Numbered from the stretch's first letter, positions 41,073 through 50,475 are shown. The stretch is 64,000 bases of DNA from Myroides fluvii (GCF_009792295.1 NZ_CP039934.1:1-64000); one strand, 5' to 3'. Program-made: numbers and translations. The notes: generated from the letters alone by a model not told the origin.

Positions 41073-42047
41073 CTATAGCATCTCTTTGTGCTCCCAATAC
41101 CATTTTACGGCTTCTTTTAGCCCTTCGCGGATTACATGGGTAGGTTCATAGCCTAGTAGGTTTTTTGCTTTATCTACAGCCGCTAGCGAATGAGCAACAT
41201 CCCCTTGGCGGTTTGGTCCGTGTTGTACTTCAATAGTGGCAATTTCACTGTCGTATTCCGTTAAAAATTCTTTTAAATACCCCACCAATTGATTCAAATT
41301 GGTACGATCGCCAACTGCTGTATTGTAAACCGTATTGACAGCCTCTTTATTGGTAGTCAACATGGCGCGTTCATTCATCTGAATCACGTTGTCGATATAG
41401 GTAAAATCGCGAGAGTTCTCTCCCGTTCCGTTAATCGTTGGGCTTTCGTGTTGAATAAATTGTTTGGTAAACAACGGAATAACCGCAGCATAAGCACCTC
41501 TGGTATTTTGACGACGTCCGAATACGTTGAAATAACGCAATCCGATAATTTCAATACCATAGGTTTTGGCAAATACATCCGCGTATAATTCGTTTACGTA
41601 TTTGGTTACGGCATAAGGAGATAGGGGTTTACCAATTACATCCTCTACTTTTGGCAGTGCTGGCGAATCTCCATAGGTAGATGAACTCGCTGCATAGACC
41701 ATGCGCTTTACTCCACCGTCGCGTACGGCCACTAACATATTCAAAAATCCGTTGATGTTTACCTCATTGGAAGTAATCGGATCGTTAATTGAACGAGGTA
41801 CAGAACCTAAAGCTGCTTGGTGTAGTACATAGTCAACACCTGATACCGCTTGTTGGCAGGTAGCCAAATCGCGAATATCTCCTTCTAGTAGTTCGTAGTT
41901 GGGGTTGCTTATAAATTCCTCAATATTGTGTCGATAACCTGTTGCAAAATTATCTAAACAACGCACAAAGTATCCTTGATTTAAAAAGTACTCTGTCAAG
42001 TTGGAACCAATAAATCCAGCTCCACCTGTAATTAATATTTTTTTCAT
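41073..42047 (-). CDS. tviC: UDP-N-acetylglucosamine 4-epimerase, TviC/WbpP type
   Basis: ATG 42047 (MKKILITGGAGFIGSNLTEY) is the family start; a GTG/ATG 12 codons upstream is in frame but not family-like. The extended SDR enzyme has the GGAGFIGS dinucleotide motif, AASSSTYGDSPALPKVE and the YAVTKY (YxxxK) catalytic pair. The end (EPTHVIREGLKEAVKWY) matches WbpP. It interconverts UDP-GlcNAc/UDP-GalNAc or the corresponding uronic acids. 68 nt separate it from the dehydrogenase gene. Confidence 0.9.
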   Translation of the reverse strand: MKKILITGGAGFIGSNLTEYFLNQGYFVRCLDNFATGYRHNIEEFISNPNYELLEGDIRDLATCQQAVSGVDYVLHQAALGSVPRSINDPITSNEVNINGFLNMLVAVRDGGVKRMVYAASSSTYGDSPALPKVEDVIGKPLSPYAVTKYVNELYADVFAKTYGIEIIGLRYFNVFGRRQNTRGAYAAVIPLFTKQFIQHESPTINGTGENSRDFTYIDNVIQMNERAMLTTNKEAVNTVYNTAVGDRTNLNQLVGYLKEFLTEYDSEIATIEVQHGPNRQGDVAHSLAAVDKAKNLLGYEPTHVIREGLKEAVKWYWEHKEML

Positions 42048-42051
42048 AATC

Positions 42052-43452
42052 CTATTTTCCTCTACCAATGGTATAAACTTCAAATCCTATTTGTTCCAGT
42101 GCTTCCCGATCGAGGATGTTTCGTCCGTCGAATACAAAAGCGGGTTTTTGCATGTGTTCGTAAATGCGTTGCCAATCGTAGGTGATAAACTCGTCCCATT
42201 CGGTCAAAACCGCAATACCGTGTGCTCCGGCTAGGGCGTCATACGGATCTTGGTGTGCCGTTAGGTGTTGGCGGTTGGCTTCGGGCTGGCGCGTGGCTAA
42301 ATAATCCAAATCAGACAGCATTTGCATGCCCGTTACCTTGGGGTCGTACACGTGAATTTGCGCTTCTTCTTCTATCAGATCATTGGCTACGTAAATAGCG
42401 GCGGATTCGCGTGTATCGTTGGTATCTTTTTTGAAGGCCCATCCTAAGAAGGCTATCTTTTTATCGTTGACGGTATTGAATAAGGTGAGGACAATATGCT
42501 CTGCAAAACGGCGCTTTTGGTAATCGTTCATGATAATGACCTGCTCCCAATAGTCGGCTACTTCTTGTAATCCGTAAGAAGAGGCGATATACACTAAATT
42601 GAGAATGTCTTTTTGAAAACACGAACCTCCAAATCCTACCGAGGCTTTGAGAAACTTATTGCCAATGCGACTATCGGTACCGATGGCACGAGCCACCTCA
42701 CTGACGTCTGCTCCAGAAACTTCACAGAGCTCCGAAATGGCGTTGATGGAGGATACGCGTTGAGCTAAAAAGGCATTGGCTGTTAGTTTAGAGAGTTCGG
42801 ATGACCAGACGTTGGTGCGCAAGATGCGCTCCTGGGGTACCCAAGCTCCGTAAATTGCTGCTAGCGCTTCGATGGCTTGTTTTCCTGCAGCGGTTTCTTC
42901 TCCGCCAATCAGCACGCGATCGGGATGCATTAAATCTGCAATGGCCGTTCCTTCTGCTAAAAATTCGGGGTTGGATAAAATTTGAAATTCTACGCCGTTG
43001 CCTGTTTGATCTAATATGCGCTTGATGGCCTGAGCGGTACGCACGGGTAGGGTTGATTTTTCAACGACAATCTTATCGGTTGTGGCAACTCTTGCAATTT
43101 GACGGGCACAAAGTTCGATATACTTTAAGTCTGCGGCCATTCCCTTGCCTTTTCCATAGGTTTTGGTGGGGGTATTGACCGAAATGAAAATCATATCTGC
43201 CTCGTCAATGGCTTTGTCTACGTCGGTATCAAAAAATAAATTGCGCCCTCTTGCTTCTGCAATCACCGCATCTAAACCAGGCTCATAAATAGGCAACTGG
43301 TCTAAGTCTTGGTGGTTCCAGGCTTGGATACGCGCCTCGTTTACGTCCACTACCGTGATTTGAATATGGGGGTTTTTATGGGCAATAACGGCCATAGTAG
43401 GACCTCCTACATAACCTGCACCCACACAACAAATCTTCGTAATACTTTTCAT
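42052..43452 (-). CDS. ugd: UDP-glucose 6-dehydrogenase
   Basis: ATG 43452 gives [20 protein letters not shown]. It is of the long, eukaryote-like class (466 residues), with [31 protein letters not shown] and the catalytic Cys in [18 protein letters not shown]. It makes UDP-glucuronic acid for acidic polysaccharides. The upstream ATG at 43482 is in frame but adds ten residues unlike the family. It is the first intact gene of the operon in the direction of transcription. Confidence 0.9.
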   Translation of the reverse strand: MKSITKICCVGAGYVGGPTMAVIAHKNPHIQITVVDVNEARIQAWNHQDLDQLPIYEPGLDAVIAEARGRNLFFDTDVDKAIDEADMIFISVNTPTKTYGKGKGMAADLKYIELCARQIARVATTDKIVVEKSTLPVRTAQAIKRILDQTGNGVEFQILSNPEFLAEGTAIADLMHPDRVLIGGEETAAGKQAIEALAAIYGAWVPQERILRTNVWSSELSKLTANAFLAQRVSSINAISELCEVSGADVSEVARAIGTDSRIGNKFLKASVGFGGSCFQKDILNLVYIASSYGLQEVADYWEQVIIMNDYQKRRFAEHIVLTLFNTVNDKKIAFLGWAFKKDTNDTRESAAIYVANDLIEEEAQIHVYDPKVTGMQMLSDLDYLATRQPEANRQHLTAHQDPYDALAGAHGIAVLTEWDEFITYDWQRIYEHMQKPAFVFDGRNILDREALEQIGFEVYTIGRGK

Positions 43453-43485
43453 CTTATTTCTTACAAGCTTATTATCTCTCATTAC

Positions 43486-43881
43486 CTAACATACACTCCT
43501 CTTCCATACATGCTCCATTCCAAAAGACAAACTCGAATCTTGGAGGTTAAATGTATTAAAATTAAATAAGGTACGCTTCCTCTTATTTGTGACTTTGGCA
43601 ATTTTACTCGTAAAAGCATGTGGGTTATTGCTGTGAGTCGCAAGAATATGAAATGAACAAATTGCCTGTACGTCAACGATGGGTTTTACCCTTACACCGG
43701 CAACAAGAGAATGAAAGAACTGCTTTGCTCCTTTGGCTTCGTCTTGTGCTTGTTGTAAAGACTCAATACACAAGGTACTGCTATCAAACTCCACTACAGG
43801 ATCGTGTTTAGCGAATGCTACCGCTAAAGGCAATCCAACATAGCCCTGACTTACAACTGCAATTTTATTTTCTTTTTCCAT
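43486..43881 (-). pseudogene. degenerate second TviB-like dehydrogenase, N-terminal remnant
   Basis: The N-terminus reads MEKENKIAVVSQGYVGLPLA, VAFAKHDPVVEFDSSTLCIE and SLQQAQDE, the Rossmann start of UDP-HexNAc dehydrogenases with Gly changed to Ser in the dinucleotide loop. VDVQAICSFHILATHSNNPH is a decayed form of the DIxACNVFIVTVPTP block. Similarity then fades and the frame ends at 43486. The catalytic domain is missing. It is probably an older copy of the gene at 39709. Confidence 0.65.
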
Positions 43882-44274
43882 TTTTTTATTACTTTCTTAT
43901 TTATAGGGATTGGATAAAAAAGTAAGGTATTTTAGCCTTAGGCTACTCCCTAAGCTTACAAAGGTACATTTTTTAACGCTTTCTCTAACATTGATTTTAT
44001 TATTTTTACGTAAAGAAGAGTACTCTTCTGTGCCAAAAAACAAAGCTTAAAGTAAAATAATTGTTAAAACTCTTTAATTTCAAAAGAAAAACACGCCTCC
44101 ACAACGGTATTACTGCATTTTATTGAAAAGAATTGATATTATTTTATTGTTGGTTGCTTTTTTGTTTGTTGTTGGTTGTTTGTTGTTGGTTGTAGAGATT
44201 CTCAATCTTTAGAAGGTTTTGCTTTTTTGCTTTTTTGCTTCTTCGCTTTTTTGAAGTGATTGACGCCCGTTGAG

Positions 44275-44500
44275 TGACGGATGCGACCCCTCCTACCGTC
44301 GGGGTGACATACGGACTGGAGTGACAGACAGGTTAATCGGTTAGACCCTCTCATCATCTCACCCATGCACAGTACCCACACTCGTCATGTCACCTCGACG
44401 CAGGAGAAATCGTAGCGCAGCGAAGATTCATCGAATACCAAAATAAAATATAAACCTAATGAGATAGGTCGCATCCTACGAGTCCTTGAAAGACGAGCGT
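44275..44500. repeat. dispersed composite repeat (GATGCGACCCCTCCTACCGT type), copy A
   Basis: GATGCGACCCCTCCTACCGT, CGGGGTGACATACGGACTGG, AGTGACAGACAGGTTAATCG, then GTACCCACACTCGTCATGTC, ACCTCGACGCAGGAGAAATC and GCATCCTACGAGTCCTTGAA. Further full or partial copies lie at about 44915-44985, 47330-47485, 47540-47620, 49075-49285 and 49325-49400. Confidence 0.75.
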
Positions 44501-44654
44501 TGGTTGACGAGCGTTGGTTGACGGGTGTGGGTTGTTTGGTGAGATGGTGAGATGGTGAGGCTGAAAATTATCGATTAAAGAACGATTGATTACTCAGAAA
44601 ATTTATACTGATCACTGATAATTGATCACTGATAATCGTTGATAAATGAAGATC

Positions 44655-44785
44655 TAAACCCAACGCAAGCCAAATCAGGAGCGTCAAATGGTTGAAAAGA
44701 CTGTAAAAATAAAAGGTGTTTGAGCGCAGCGAGTTCTTTTATTTTCAGTCTTGAAAGCTAATTTGACCCTTATTTGGGTTAGTTG
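44655..44785. repeat. long imperfect hairpin of about 130 bp
   Basis: AAGACTGTAAAAATAAAAGG pairs with CTTTTATTTTCAGTCTT across a loop with GAGCGCAGCGAGTT. The outer arms CAAATGG and AACCCAA pair with CTAATTTG and TTGGGTT further out. It is non-coding. It may be a mobile miniature element or a structured RNA or DNA site. Confidence 0.5.
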
Positions 44786-44988
44786 AAGGGGTTTTTATCT
44801 CACCTAGTTGCTATTTTTATAAGTGTTCGATGAATCTGCGATTTGTTCTTTTTTACCCCTTAAAAAAGAAAGGGAATTGGGGAATTGGTTGCTAGGATGA
44901 TTGACTGGCGTTGATTGACGGATGCGACCCCTCCTACCGTCGGGGTGACATACGGACTGGAGTGACAGACAGGTAAATCGGTTAGCCC

Positions 44989-45195
44989 TCTCACCACCTC
45001 ACCACCTCACCACCTCACCACCTCACCACCTCACCACCTCACCACCTCACCACCTCACCACCTCACCACCTCACCACCTCACCACCTCACCACCTCACCA
45101 CCTCACCACCTCACCCTCTCACCCTCTCACCCTCTCACCCTCTCACCACCTCACCCTCTCACCACCTCACCACCTCACCACCACACCCTCTCACC
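44989..45195. repeat. 8-bp minisatellite CACCACCT with CACCCTCT variants
   Basis: About 25 tandem octamers, nearly perfect to 45112 and then mixed with CACCCTCT units. It ends against the stop codon (45198-45200) of the minus-strand acyltransferase gene. A shorter array of the same unit lies at 47620-47690. Confidence 0.85.
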
Positions 45196-45197
45196 CT

Positions 45198-47027
45198 CTA
45201 ATCAATCAAATCATTCTCCTTGACGAACGTCATAAATTCCTCCTCCATGAGGGCTCCCATTTTTTTACTGCCGAACGCATTCAGGTGTCCTTCGTCATAA
45301 TAACCCAGTGTATCGTTGAAATAAGGGAGGGTTTTAGCTTGACTAAAATCAAACTGAAAATACAACACCTGATTGGGGTTTGCTTTAATGGCTTCGAGTA
45401 CGTATTGGGGTTCTGAGGAATCCACCACTTGGATATCGTCGTCCTCTTCTGCGTAGATAAAATCGCGGGTTGCGCGAATGGGGTTTTGATCCAAGGTGGG
45501 GTAATCGCCCAAGATAACGAGGCGTTGATCTGGGGTCAACTCTTCAACCAAAGCGGTCAGTGCAGTTGCTAAAGAAGGAACTTCTTCCAACCAGGCACTG
45601 GCAACAAAAATGAGCTTACTCTTTTTCTTAATGGGTTCAAATGCACGGCGGAGTGCTATATATTGCTGATAGTCTGATTCGCTTTCAAAATCACCTCGTG
45701 CGATATTGGGAAAAATAGGGTACCGATCATTGGTCACCGACCAAAAGGAAAAGTGATTCTTCTTTCCTATTTCATCTAAAATTGCCTTGTATACTAGGGC
45801 ATGGCTATCGCCAATGAGCACAATCGAATCTAAGGCTGGGGTTACTTCGCCATAGGGGCCTGCATTGACATAGGTATCATCGTGTGATTCCATGCCAAAA
45901 GTGGGGCTCGCATATACTTTGGGAATGGGAAATGCATACTGATTGATGCGGTAAATGCCCGCACCTGCCACTAGATAGAGTACGCCCAATCCGACAAATC
46001 GCGGTAGAAACACTCGGGTTGAATACGTGCGGTACCTCTTTTCTACATAGGTATAGGACAGCCAGGACAAGGCATACGTCAGGGCGGTAATGCCGATCAT
46101 TTGCAAGACCGAAAATGTCGTTTCCATGGTGTAATACCGCACAAAAGCCATGATGGCCCAATGCCAAAGGTAAATAGCGTAGGACAATTCGCCCACATGC
46201 ACCATCCAACGGGTACTAAACAACGCATTGACCTGGGTAGATGTAGTAAGCAGTAAGATTCCCGTACACAGGCAGGGAATAACCACCCATACCCCCGGAA
46301 AAAGCGTTTGTTCTGAAAATGCCATGCCACAGATGACAATACCCCCTAAGGCTATCCAAGCCATGCTATTTTGGTAGTTGCCCATCCACGCTTGTATAGT
46401 GGCTGCACGAAGGGCAAAAATGGTTCCGATTAAAAATTCGGGAATACGCGCAAGCAAAGAGAAATACATCTCACTTTGTTGATTGAGGTACAGACTGGCA
46501 TAAAAAGAATACCCCAATAGCACAAGCACAAGTGCCATACAAACGGGAAACAGCAGTTGCCTGCGGATAAACAATAGAAACAAAGGCAAAAGCAAGTAAA
46601 ACTGCATTTCAATGGAAAGTGTCCAAGTGTGTAGCAGTGGATTTTCTTGATTTGATGCTCCAAAATACGTATCGAGCTGCGCAAAGTAATTGTTGGAGTT
46701 AAAGAGTCCTGCCATCAACATACTGCTGCGCAAATGGAGTATATCTACCCAAATGTAGAGCATGGCACCTGCAAAACCAACAGCCGCCAAAAACAGCAGA
46801 AAAATAGGCATGATGCGCTTGATGCGCCCCAGGTAAAAATCAAAGAGATTGAAGGTTCCTTTTTCTTTTTTATCTAGGATGATACTGCTCACTAAAAAAC
46901 CCGAAATGACAAAAAAGATATCTACCCCTATAAATCCACCCCCCAACCCCGACGGATGGAGGTGAAAAATAAAAACGAAGAGTACCGCTAAGGCACGTAA
47001 TCCCTGAATGTCTTGTCTATACTGCAT
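45198..47027 (-). CDS. OafA/YrhL-type O-acyltransferase with SGNH domain
   Basis: The 609-residue protein has an N-terminal acyltransferase-3 membrane domain with ten or so helices (QYRQDIQGLRALAVLFVFIF, FFVISGFLVSSIIL, LLHTWTLSIEMQFYLLLPLF). A C-terminal periplasmic SGNH domain follows, with the nucleophile motif VLIGDSHALVYK and the Asp/His pair in YYDEGHLNAFGSKKMG. Such two-domain enzymes O-acetylate surface polysaccharides. It has higher GC than the sugar operon core, and repeat spacers isolate it on both sides. It may modify the polymer of the neighbouring locus; this is inferred. Confidence 0.9.
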   Translation of the reverse strand: MQYRQDIQGLRALAVLFVFIFHLHPSGLGGGFIGVDIFFVISGFLVSSIILDKKEKGTFNLFDFYLGRIKRIMPIFLLFLAAVGFAGAMLYIWVDILHLRSSMLMAGLFNSNNYFAQLDTYFGASNQENPLLHTWTLSIEMQFYLLLPLFLLFIRRQLLFPVCMALVLVLLGYSFYASLYLNQQSEMYFSLLARIPEFLIGTIFALRAATIQAWMGNYQNSMAWIALGGIVICGMAFSEQTLFPGVWVVIPCLCTGILLLTTSTQVNALFSTRWMVHVGELSYAIYLWHWAIMAFVRYYTMETTFSVLQMIGITALTYALSWLSYTYVEKRYRTYSTRVFLPRFVGLGVLYLVAGAGIYRINQYAFPIPKVYASPTFGMESHDDTYVNAGPYGEVTPALDSIVLIGDSHALVYKAILDEIGKKNHFSFWSVTNDRYPIFPNIARGDFESESDYQQYIALRRAFEPIKKKSKLIFVASAWLEEVPSLATALTALVEELTPDQRLVILGDYPTLDQNPIRATRDFIYAEEDDDIQVVDSSEPQYVLEAIKANPNQVLYFQFDFSQAKTLPYFNDTLGYYDEGHLNAFGSKKMGALMEEEFMTFVKENDLID

Positions 47028-47119
47028 AGTGGTGTATCATAGGACTGCTTAATGCACAAATTATACTTGTATTTCATACGTTACTCCTCCGCTGTGAATA
47101 CAAGCACGTAAATATAGGT

Positions 47120-47205
47120 TTTTTTGTTTTTTCGCTTTTTTGTTTTTTCGCTTTTTTGTTTTTTCGCTTTTTTGTTTTTTCGCTTTTTTGTTTTTTTGCT
47201 TTTTT
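47120..47205. repeat. T-rich tandem repeat CGCTTTTTTGTTTTTT
   Basis: About five units of period 16, just upstream of the acyltransferase gene start. Similar shorter TTTTTTGCTTTTTTGT tracts lie at 44.2, 48.5 and 48.7 kb. Confidence 0.75.
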
Positions 47206-47744
47206 GTGGGTTGACGGTTGTTTGTTGTTTGTTGTTGGTTGTTGGTTGTAGAGATTCTCAATCTTTAGAAGAATTTGGTTTTTTGTTTTTTTGCTTCTTT
47301 GCTTTTTTGAAGTGGTTGACGAGCGTTGAGTGACGGATGCGACCCCTCCTACCGTCGGGGTGACATACGGACTGGAGTGACAGACAGGTTAAGCGGTTAA
47401 ACCCTCTCATCATCTCACCCACGCACAGTACCCACACTCGTCATGTCACCTCGACGCAGGAGAGGTCGCATCCTACGAGTCCTTGAAAGACGAGTGTTGA
47501 TTGTTGATTGACGAGCGTTGAGTGTTGAGTGACGAGCGTTGATTGACGGATGCGACCCCTCCTACCGTCGGGGTGACATACGGACTGGAGTGACAGACAG
47601 GTTAATCGGTTAGACCCTCTCATCATCTCACCACCTCACCACCTCACCACCTCACCACCTCACCACCTCACCACCTCACCCTCTCACCACCAACAACAAT
47701 CAACCAACCACCACCACCAACAATCAACTCTTTCCTTTTTTCCG

Positions 47745-47752
47745 TAACTTTG
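47745..47752 (+). promoter_or_regulatory. -7 box TAACTTTG of the YoaK-like gene
   Basis: A perfect TAnnTTTG box, 16 nt before the ATG at 47768. A TTTG-like -33 element is not evident. The leader would be very short. Confidence 0.45.
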
Positions 47753-47767
47753 TGTAAATGAAGAATC

Positions 47768-48517
47768 ATGCTTAGACACCAAGGTAAAAATCGCGCGTAT
47801 TCACACAACCTCAAACTAGCGTCTGTACTCTCCTGTGTGGCGGGGATTGTCAATAGCGTTGGGGTTTTGGGGCTACATACTTTGACGACAAATGTTACGG
47901 GACATTTTGCTTTTTTTGCTGAAGAAATAGTAGAGGAAAATTACAACCGCGGAATTGTCTACCTTTTTTATACTTTTTTCTTTCTCTTGGGTTCTTTTGT
48001 GTCGAGTTTGATTATGGAATGGGTACTCAAACACAAGCCTGAAGTTTCTTATGTGATTCCCATTTTATTAGAGGTCTTGTTATTGGTTGGCTTGAGCTTG
48101 GTTGATATAGCCTTTCCTAATGCTCTATTGAAATACAGTGCCTTTACGGCTTTGGTGTTGCTGTTTTCTATGGGCGTACAGAATTCCCTCGTTACCCGAG
48201 TTTCCAGTGCCGTAGTGCGAACAACCCATCTAACGGGATTGTTTACTGATTTGGGAATTGTACTTTCTCAACTGTTCTTTTATAAAAACCGATCAGAACG
48301 CATTCGCCTGTTTCGCAGTATCTTCCTGATGTTAGCCATTATTAGCTGCTTCTTTATCGGCTGTGTTGCTGGCGGATTCTTATATCTCCACTTCCAATTC
48401 AAAACCCTTTTCTTAGGAGCTGCACTCTTGCTATTTGCCCTTTGGTATGATCAACTCTTAATGAGCTACTACTCCTTGAAACGCAAAATTCAAAAAGTAG
48501 AAATTTTTAATCGATAG
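47768..48517 (+). CDS. YoaK family (DUF1275) membrane protein
   Basis: The 249-residue protein has six or so membrane segments. The N-terminal NLKLASVLSCVAGIVNSVGV, then LTTNVTGHFAFFAEEIV and GVQNSLVTRVSSAVVRTTHL with TGLFTDLG, are the family motifs. It is an inner-membrane protein of unknown transport or regulatory role. ATG 47768 follows a perfect -7 box; an ATG at 47758 is in another frame and stops soon. Repeat spacers lie on both sides. Confidence 0.9.
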   Translation: MLRHQGKNRAYSHNLKLASVLSCVAGIVNSVGVLGLHTLTTNVTGHFAFFAEEIVEENYNRGIVYLFYTFFFLLGSFVSSLIMEWVLKHKPEVSYVIPILLEVLLLVGLSLVDIAFPNALLKYSAFTALVLLFSMGVQNSLVTRVSSAVVRTTHLTGLFTDLGIVLSQLFFYKNRSERIRLFRSIFLMLAIISCFFIGCVAGGFLYLHFQFKTLFLGAALLLFALWYDQLLMSYYSLKRKIQKVEIFNR

Positions 48518-49488
48518 CTGTTTTTTTGCTTTTTTGTTTTTTCGCTTCTTCGCTTTTTTGTAGAGATTCTCAATCTTTAGAATGTTTTGCTTTTTTGTTT
48601 TTTTGCTTTTTTGCTTTTTTGTTAACTCTTCTGATTAAAGAGCAATTTGCTATTCAGAAGATTTCCACCGATAATTGATAATTGATAATCGATAATTATT
48701 TCGTTTTTTTGCTTTTTCGTTTTTTTGCTTCTTCGTTTTTTTGTGGAGATTCTCAATCTTTAGAAAATTTACTCCTCTCCTCTTTCCCTTTTTGGGAGGT
48801 TTGTGCGTTGTGAAATCGTGAAACCGTAGAGATTCTCAATATTCAGAAAATTCCCACCTCTCTCTTCTCTCTTCTATCTTCTCTCCATTTTTGCTTTTTT
48901 GTGTAATTCTTTCGATTAAAGAGCAATTTGGCTATTCAGAAGATTTCCACCGATAAGTGATAACTGATAATCGATAACTATTTCGTTTTTTTGTGGAGAT
49001 TCTCAATCTTTAGAAAATTTACTCTTTTCTTCTCTCTTCTCTCCTTTTTTCAAGTGGTTGACTGGCGTTGATTGACGGATGCGATTTATCTCACCAAGTT
49101 AATATTTGGAGTTCGATGAATCTTCGCTGCGCTACGATTTCTCCTATCGTCGGGGTGACATACGGACTGGAGTGACAGACAGGTTAATCGGTTAAACCCT
49201 CTCATCATCTCACCCACGCACAGTACCCACACTCGTCATGTCACCTCGACGCAGGAGAGGTCGCATCCTACGAGTCCTTGAAAGACGAGTGTTGAGTGTT
49301 GATTGACGAGCGTTGATTGTTGATTGACGGATGCGACCCCTCCTACCGTCGGGGTGACATACGGACAGGAGTGACAGACAGGTTAATCGGTTAGACCCTC
49401 TCATCATCTCACCACCTCACCCTCTCACCACCAACAACAATCAACCAACAACCAACAACGAACAACGAACAACAAACAACAATTCCCC
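48518..49488. other. repeat-filled spacer, no gene supported
   Basis: It has T-rich tracts, several copies of TAGAGATTCTCAATCTTTAG (about 48563, 48745, 48825 and 49003) and two dispersed 45-bp elements (48619-48670 and 48900-48950), each followed by CCGATAA words. Two GATGCGACCCC composite units (about 49075-49285 and 49325-49400) and AACAACAATC words follow before the regulator gene. Nothing resembles a gene. Confidence 0.7.
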
Positions 49489-50127
49489 TTAATCTTCTAC
49501 TAAATTTTTGACATGAGGTAAAAAGATTGCGCGAATTGCAAAGATCTCGCGAATTTCGTCTGCTTGTAGGGTTAAACTTTCAAAGGCGGCATTGTCGCTA
49601 ACAAACAGCAATTCACCACTCTCCATCATGCGTTTAAAGCGATAGCACAAAATACCGCGATTTTCTACCACCAATACATAAATGTGCCAAGGTTTTATTG
49701 CTGCTACATCAATTTTCATTGACAAGACGTAAGAACTAACCTTGATGGTTGGATGCATATTTTCCACTCCTAATTGAAATCCTATGCTGACCTCTTCTTC
49801 TGTTGGAAAAATACAGACTGGCGAAGTAGCTAAGGATTTTTCTGAATTGATAAAATACTCAATCTGGTGATCGACCGAAATCATTTTTACAATGCGATCA
49901 TCTAGTGCTCCTTTATAAACCGTATTGGGATGTACTAAAAACAACTCATTCAAGTCAATTTTGTATTGCTTGCAAACCTCAATTACTTTGTCATAACGCA
50001 AAGTCTCTCTTACTTTCCAAGAGGATAATGTATTGGGCTTGATGTTCAACAAATTGGCTAACTCCAAATCTGTTTTAAAACCCAATAATTGCTTTAATCT
50101 TACGATAACGTCGTTTGCATCTAACAT
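49489..50127 (-). CDS. CI-repressor-like transcriptional regulator
   Basis: The 212-residue protein has an N-terminal helix-turn-helix of the phage CI type (IVRLKQLLGFKTDLELANLL, NIKPNTLSSWKVRETLRYDK). A C-terminal beta-rich domain like the S24/LexA dimerisation domain follows (VSSYVLSMKIDVAAIKPWHI, YVLVVENRGILCYRFKR). The catalytic Ser-Lys pair of self-cleaving repressors is not clear, so it is probably a non-cleaving member. It stands alone, with no prophage genes nearby. Confidence 0.75.
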   Translation of the reverse strand: MLDANDVIVRLKQLLGFKTDLELANLLNIKPNTLSSWKVRETLRYDKVIEVCKQYKIDLNELFLVHPNTVYKGALDDRIVKMISVDHQIEYFINSEKSLATSPVCIFPTEEEVSIGFQLGVENMHPTIKVSSYVLSMKIDVAAIKPWHIYVLVVENRGILCYRFKRMMESGELLFVSDNAAFESLTLQADEIREIFAIRAIFLPHVKNLVED

Positions 50128-50475
50128 AGTTTCACCTATTAATAATTAAACAAGTATAAATCAAGGCCATAAGATTAAATGTTAATATTTTTACTTCATA
50201 CTAACTCAAACCCTTGCAAATAAAGGAAAATACAAAATTATAGACGATACATTTCCCTAATAACTGAAATAATTTAAAATAAATAAACTTATTACAGTAA
50301 ATTAACACTTGACTTATACTGTTAAAAGTACAAAAAAATCGCAAATAATAGTTTTTTATAAAGAGAAAATTCACAAAAAGAGTATTATTATTTTTATAGC
50401 CCTGCAGCATGCGATTTTTCCAAACGAAAGAACGAAGAATAAAAGGATCAACAACACAAAGGGTTCAGCTGGTTG
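50128..50475. other. AT-rich intergenic region, nothing recognised
   Basis: About 350 bp between two minus-strand genes, very AT-rich with short stop-rich frames. No hairpin or repeat stands out. Confidence 0.5.

Larger units (their letters stand above)
43882..45197. other. repeat-filled spacer, no gene supported
   Basis: 1.3 kb between the operon head and the acyltransferase gene. In order it holds AT-rich sequence, TTTTTTGCTT tracts with a TAGAGATTCTCAATCTTTAG motif (44190-44215), and a GACGGATGCGACCCCTCCTA unit (44275-44350). A REP-like unit (44385-44500) follows, then a dispersed 45-bp element (44562-44610), a long hairpin (44655-44785), a second GATGCGACCCC unit (44915-44985) and an 8-bp minisatellite. 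The operon promoter must lie near 43.9-44.1 kb; none is clear. Confidence 0.65.
47028..47767. other. repeat-filled spacer, no gene supported
   Basis: It contains T-rich CGCTTTTTTGTTTTTT units of period about 16 (47120-47205), the TAGAGATTCTCAATCTTTAG motif (47250), two GATGCGACCCC composite units (47330-47485 and 47540-47620) and CACCACCT octamers (47620-47690). The promoter of the YoaK gene is at its right end. The apparent Lys-rich minus-strand frame over the T-tract is low complexity. Confidence 0.7.

Noticed and set aside
44989..45195. Possible CRISPR array because of regular repeats
   Set aside because: The units are 8 bp with no spacers, so it is a minisatellite. No cas genes are present.
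47061..47261. Lys/Gln/Asn-rich minus-strand frame
   Set aside because: Translation of the T-rich repeat tract; low complexity without gene signals.
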